The notes under the pieces were generated by a model. It was not told where the DNA came from. It did no database searches and saw only the letters and a list, made by a program, of their open reading frames with translations. DNA of 59,239 nucleotides, taken from positions 1 to 59,239 of the forward strand of contig NZ_FUXG01000017.1 of assembly GCF_900167095.1 (NCBI RefSeq). Direction: 5' to 3'. The first letter of the stretch is position 1, and every line of letters begins with the position of its first letter. Below are positions 55,456-59,239 of this stretch, piece by piece. Source of the DNA: Oceanospirillum multiglobuliferum (GTDB lineage: Bacteria > Pseudomonadota > Gammaproteobacteria > Pseudomonadales > Halomonadaceae). The position numbers and the translations under genes are program-made.

Positions 55456-57591
55456 ATGTCAGAACTGATCAAAATTGGTAGCACAGGTGTTCGCGTTAAC
55501 CAAAACAATCTTGGTGTAACCGGCCACAATATCGCTAACGTTGATACCGACGGTTATAGCCGCCAAGACGCTATCCAAGCGACGAATCCTTCTATCTCAA
55601 TGGGGAATGGTCACTTTGGTCAGGGCGCACGTACTGACACTGTTCGTCGAATCGTAGATGAGTTCATGGTGACTCAATTGCGTAATGACACCAGTCTGGC
55701 AAAAGAGCGTGAGATGATGCTGGGCTATGCCAAACAGCTTGATAACTTGCTGTCTGATGCTGATTCCTCTCCAGGTAATGCGCTGAATGAATTCTTCGCA
55801 GCCATGCAATCTTTGGCTGACGACCCTAACAACATGCCATTGCGTAATATGGTGTTAGCGCAAGGTGATGCACTGTCTCAGCGTTTTAACCTGATGCAAG
55901 AACGGTTTGATGATATGCAAACCAGTGTCAACGTGCAGCTTAAAGGCACGGTTTCTGAAATTAATCGTATTTCTTCTAATATTGCAGAGCTTAACACTGC
56001 AATCATAGAAGCAGAGGGCAGCAACGGCCTGCCTGCAAATGACCTGCGTGATGCGCGAGATGAGCAGCTGCGTAGTTTAAGTGAGTATGTGGATGTTAGC
56101 TTAACTAAAGTTGCTGATGGCACTTACTCTGTCTTTATCGGTGAAGGCTTTCCGCTAGTTGTTAACAACAAAAACTATGAGCTTTCTGCAGAGCCTCTGA
56201 GCTCTGATATCCAGAGACTTGGCATCGTGTTTAACGATGTCAAAGGCGACAAAGATGTTACCAAATTAATCCGTGGTGGCGAGCTGGGCGGTATGTTGAA
56301 GTTTCGTGACAAACTACTGTCTGATGCCCAAAACCAAATTGGCCGCTTGGCACTGACTATTGGTGATACTTTCAACGCCCAGCATAAGTTGGGCATTGAT
56401 TTGAACAACCAGATCGGCGGTGACTTCTTCCGTGATGTGAATGAGCTTGAACTGATGGAGGGGCGTGTATCCGCTTATCGTGATAATAGCCCAAGTACCA
56501 ATATTCGTTTTAGCGTAGAAATTACAGACACTAAAGCATTAACAGACAAAGATTATGTCTTAAAGGCGATCAGTGGTGACACCTTTTCGATTGTTGATGC
56601 AGAGGGTAACCCTGTACGTTTTCAGAAAAATACCACACCGGTGACTTACAGCAACACAGTCACACTTGCTGAATTGAACCGAAACGATGGTGTGAGTGAT
56701 GAGCTAAAAATCACGGTTGATGGTTTTGATCTATACCTTTCTTCTGATGCAGCAAAGCGTGTGGCAAAGGGCGACCAGTTTCTGATTCAGCCTGCTCGCT
56801 ACGCAGCGGGTCAGATAGAGAGAGATATCACCAGCCCAGAAGAGCTTGCGATTGCTTCACCTTTACGCTTTGAACCACATCTAGCCAACACAGGCTCTGG
56901 TGAGCTACGTAGTTTAGTTGCGGCAGAAACATTCCGCTCTAACTCAGTAGATCCAACCTTTAGCCCTAATAGCGCAGCTGCAGGCGACTACGCTTTTATT
57001 GATCAGCTTGATGGTACGTTCAAAATGTATCAGGGCGGCAGCGTCCAGTCTTTACCTCAAGGGTTGTCGGTCAGCTATACCGCCATTAATGCGACCAACG
57101 ATGTTTTAACTTATGAAGTGCGTGACCCTAACACAAATACTGTGCTGCATACGGGAACTTATACCCAAGGGGTTGAGCAAGACATGCTGCCTGCTGACTG
57201 GGGTATTCAATTCCGTCTAGGAGGTAATCCTGTCGTTGGTGATAGCTTTAAAGTGAACTTTAATACAGACGGTTTTGGTGACAACAGCAACGCGCTTCGT
57301 TTAACAGCGTTGCAAGGTGAGCCAACGCTTAAAGGTGATATGAGCTATCAAGATGCCTATGCACACACTACCGAAATGGTAGGTACGACAACGGCAGAGG
57401 CTAAAATTACAGCACAGTCTGGCGCGGCCATTCTGTCTCAAACCAAAAATCTGCGCGATAGCGTGTCAGGTGTGAACTTAGATGAAGAAGCAGCCAACTT
57501 AGTGCGCTTCCAACAAGCTTACAACGCCTCATCACAACTGATTAGCACCGCTAAACAACTGTTTGACACTTTGCTGGCCGCAGTAAGGTAA
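55456..57591 (+). CDS. flgK: Flagellar hook-filament junction protein FlgK
   Basis: First junction protein (HAP1) between hook and filament. The N-terminal HNIANVDTDGYSRQ and C-terminal GVNLDEEAANLVRFQQAYNA mark the family. 711 residues, larger than E. coli's 547 but near Pseudomonas, the extra length being in the central variable part. Follows flgJ after 43 bp with GGAG before the start. Confidence 0.96.
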   Translation: MSELIKIGSTGVRVNQNNLGVTGHNIANVDTDGYSRQDAIQATNPSISMGNGHFGQGARTDTVRRIVDEFMVTQLRNDTSLAKEREMMLGYAKQLDNLLSDADSSPGNALNEFFAAMQSLADDPNNMPLRNMVLAQGDALSQRFNLMQERFDDMQTSVNVQLKGTVSEINRISSNIAELNTAIIEAEGSNGLPANDLRDARDEQLRSLSEYVDVSLTKVADGTYSVFIGEGFPLVVNNKNYELSAEPLSSDIQRLGIVFNDVKGDKDVTKLIRGGELGGMLKFRDKLLSDAQNQIGRLALTIGDTFNAQHKLGIDLNNQIGGDFFRDVNELELMEGRVSAYRDNSPSTNIRFSVEITDTKALTDKDYVLKAISGDTFSIVDAEGNPVRFQKNTTPVTYSNTVTLAELNRNDGVSDELKITVDGFDLYLSSDAAKRVAKGDQFLIQPARYAAGQIERDITSPEELAIASPLRFEPHLANTGSGELRSLVAAETFRSNSVDPTFSPNSAAAGDYAFIDQLDGTFKMYQGGSVQSLPQGLSVSYTAINATNDVLTYEVRDPNTNTVLHTGTYTQGVEQDMLPADWGIQFRLGGNPVVGDSFKVNFNTDGFGDNSNALRLTALQGEPTLKGDMSYQDAYAHTTEMVGTTTAEAKITAQSGAAILSQTKNLRDSVSGVNLDEEAANLVRFQQAYNASSQLISTAKQLFDTLLAAVR

Positions 57592-57603
57592 GGAGATAAA
57601 ATC

Positions 57604-58824
57604 ATGCGTTTATCCACTTCAATGATGAGCCATAACAGCATCACAGGGATGTTGAGAAAGCAAACAGAGCTGGCGAATACCTCTAATCAAATGGGATCAG
57701 GTAAGCGAGTGTTGTCACCTTCTGATGACCCTATTGCAAGCTCAATGGCGTTTAACGCCAAGAACAAATTGGCTGATATTACTCAGTATGGCAAAAATAT
57801 CGACTACAGCCGTAAGAGTATGCAAACCACAGAGAGCACACTTGGTCATATTCATGATCGTTTGCAACGTGTGCGCCAGTTGGCGATTCAGGCTAACAGT
57901 GATGCTATTGGTATAGATGGTCGAAAAACCATTGGTTTAGAGATTAAAGAGATTACAGGCCAGTTAGCAAAAATGATGAACACCCGAGATGAATCGGGTA
58001 ACTATATTTTTGCCGGTAGTAAAGTGACAAAAGAACCATTTGCTCAGCAAAATGATGGTAGCTATCTATATCAAGGTGATAACACTGAGCGTAAGCTGCA
58101 AATTTCTGACACAGCTTTTGTATCACCATTTGTTTCAGGTACTTCAGTCTTTACCAATATTGATAGCTCAGCAGGTGTACGTAGTTATGCGGGTAAGGAC
58201 AATAGTTCAACAGAAACTATTGTTAGCGCGGGCAGCCCAGGCTTTTTAAGTGCTGAAAAGATCGGTGAGTATAATATTGAGTTTGACGGTACAAACTGGC
58301 AAATCACATCGCCTCATGGACAGTCACTAACAGACTTTAACTCAAATGGAACTTCAGACCTATCAGATCTAGCTGACTATATTAATCAAGATGGTGGCAA
58401 TATTACATTAACGCCACCTGCTGCTCCTGCACCTCAGGCTGGGGATAAGTTCACTGTGGTATTTGATAATGCCAAAGAAGACTTACTGACAGGCATGCAG
58501 CGTTTTGAGCGGGCATTAAGCGGCTTTGATGAAGAAAAATATCAAAGAGATACCTTAAATGATGTGATTGCAAAAGCTGACAGATGGCTAGAAAGTGTTG
58601 CTGATGCGCGTTCGACCATAGGTACACGCCGGAATGGCATGGATACCATAAAAGGCAATAATGAAGATTTGCAGTTGTACCTAAAAGAGAATGTCTCAAG
58701 TCTAGAAGACTTAGACTACGCAGAAGCAACAGGACGCTTTGTGCTACAGCAAACAGCATTGTCTGCTTCGCAACAAACTTTCTCAAAAATATCTCAGCTG
58801 TCATTGTTCAACTATATCCGTTAA
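57604..58824 (+). CDS. flgL: Flagellar hook-filament junction protein FlgL
   Basis: Second junction protein (HAP3), flagellin-like. N-terminal helix with GSGKRVLSPSDDPIASSMA and the C-terminal IGTRRNGMDTIKGNNEDLQ coiled coil. 406 residues, with a variable middle (about 170-290) containing a small Asn/Asp/Thr-rich domain. 12 bp after flgK. Last gene of the group. Confidence 0.96.
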   Translation: MRLSTSMMSHNSITGMLRKQTELANTSNQMGSGKRVLSPSDDPIASSMAFNAKNKLADITQYGKNIDYSRKSMQTTESTLGHIHDRLQRVRQLAIQANSDAIGIDGRKTIGLEIKEITGQLAKMMNTRDESGNYIFAGSKVTKEPFAQQNDGSYLYQGDNTERKLQISDTAFVSPFVSGTSVFTNIDSSAGVRSYAGKDNSSTETIVSAGSPGFLSAEKIGEYNIEFDGTNWQITSPHGQSLTDFNSNGTSDLSDLADYINQDGGNITLTPPAAPAPQAGDKFTVVFDNAKEDLLTGMQRFERALSGFDEEKYQRDTLNDVIAKADRWLESVADARSTIGTRRNGMDTIKGNNEDLQLYLKENVSSLEDLDYAEATGRFVLQQTALSASQQTFSKISQLSLFNYIR

Positions 58825-58854
58825 TAATGCTAGAACAGCTTGTTTAATTATCTG

Positions 58855-58887
58855 AAACCAGTGTCAGCAATGGCACTGGTTTTTTTG
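58855..58887 (+). terminator. Terminator after flgL
   Basis: Stem AAACCAGTGTC / GGCACTGGTTT (one G-T pair) with a run of T; ends the flgJKL transcript. Confidence 0.88.
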
Positions 58888-59141
58888 TCTCTCCTTTAAG
58901 AAGCCTTTCAGCGCTTTCAACCTCGGCTTTGTTTTAGTGTTACAGCGACCAAGTAATGTCTTGCCGCCTTTTAAGTGTTTTTGATTTAAGAGAGGCGAAT
59001 TAATCCAATATTCTCAATTCAGCTTATAGGGCAAGTTCTTGCCGAAGCGGGTTACGGTAGTGGATAAGGCTTTAATTAGATTATTTGATTTCTTATGGTG
59101 GTTTTCTTTTATCTTGCTGATTTATAACAGCTTTTAAATAT
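58888..59141. other. Intergenic leader region at the right edge, no gene seen
   Basis: About 250 bp between the flgL terminator and the sigma-54 site, AT-rich, without an ORF that has a ribosome site. GTTCTTGCCGAA near 59034 hints at a sigma-28 -10 (GCCGATAA) but lacks a -35 at the right distance. It probably holds binding sites for an enhancer-binding activator such as FleQ (inference). Confidence 0.45.
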
Positions 59142-59157
59142 TGGTACGTATTATGCA
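59142..59157 (+). promoter_or_regulatory. Sigma-54 promoter candidate pointing out of the window
   Basis: TGGTACG-TATT-ATGCA shows GG-N10-GC at exact spacing. It drives a gene to the right of 59239, most likely another flagellar gene such as flagellin or its glycosylation/cap genes (inference). The last ~80 bp would be its untranslated leader. Confidence 0.6.
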
Positions 59158-59239
59158 GTGTTGATGACAAATCAATACAGCAGGTGTGAACCAAGACGTT
59201 TACCCGCTGAAAGTGAAAAACACTGCACGGCTTTGCCAT

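Overview
The window is a chromosomal segment of a polar-flagellate marine gammaproteobacterium, most like Oceanospirillales (Oceanospirillum/Neptuniibacter/Marinomonas type). The grounds are the moderate GC content, the gene order motAB-rsgA-orn-queG-nnr-tsaE-ami-mutL-miaA-hfq-hflXKC-hisZ-purA that is also known from Pseudomonas, the number of c-di-GMP proteins, and sigma-54-type promoters in front of the flagellar rod/hook genes. No genus is proved. I see no insertion sequence, prophage, CRISPR array or tRNA.

Layout. (1) 1-620: the last bases of a 23S rRNA gene, then two tandem 5S rRNA genes, each with its own terminator. (2) 758-21235: housekeeping block, with psd and a RhdA-type sulfurtransferase leftwards, motAB, rsgA leftwards, orn, queG leftwards, then a long rightward run nnr-tsaE-ami-mutL-miaA-hfq-hflX-hflK-hflC and hisZ-purA. 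The hflC-hisZ gap holds an unusual leader with an apparent 5S rRNA remnant. (3) 21427-33966: three multidomain c-di-GMP proteins interspersed with a DUF6482-like gene, hemH, rsmE, two tiny related ORFs and an aromatic/aspartate aminotransferase. (4) 34041-37716: a sensory block, with a putative di-iron ODP-type oxygen/iron sensor behind a small soluble protein that looks like an isolated chemoreceptor hairpin tip, divergent from a full transmembrane chemoreceptor. (5) 37799-40538: pseG-pseH-pseI of pseudaminic acid synthesis. (6) 40649-46602: a TetR-flanked acyl-CoA cluster (thiolase; acyl-CoA synthetase, HSD10-like dehydrogenase, acyl-CoA dehydrogenase) with ACGT-rich and palindromic operator candidates; an isoleucine/2-methylbutyrate-like route is the best guess. 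(7) 46765-58824: flgBCDE, flgFGHI and flgJKL, each group preceded by a -24/-12 promoter candidate; another such promoter lies at the right edge and points out of the window.

How it fits together. Much of the window concerns motility: stator (motAB), rod-hook-filament junction (flgB-L), flagellin sugar (pseGHI), receptors and c-di-GMP enzymes that usually set the swim/attach balance. The candidates for something little described are the ODP plus mini-receptor pair (34041-35428), the roughly 310-residue insertion in FlgE, and the 5S-like remnant in the hisZ leader.
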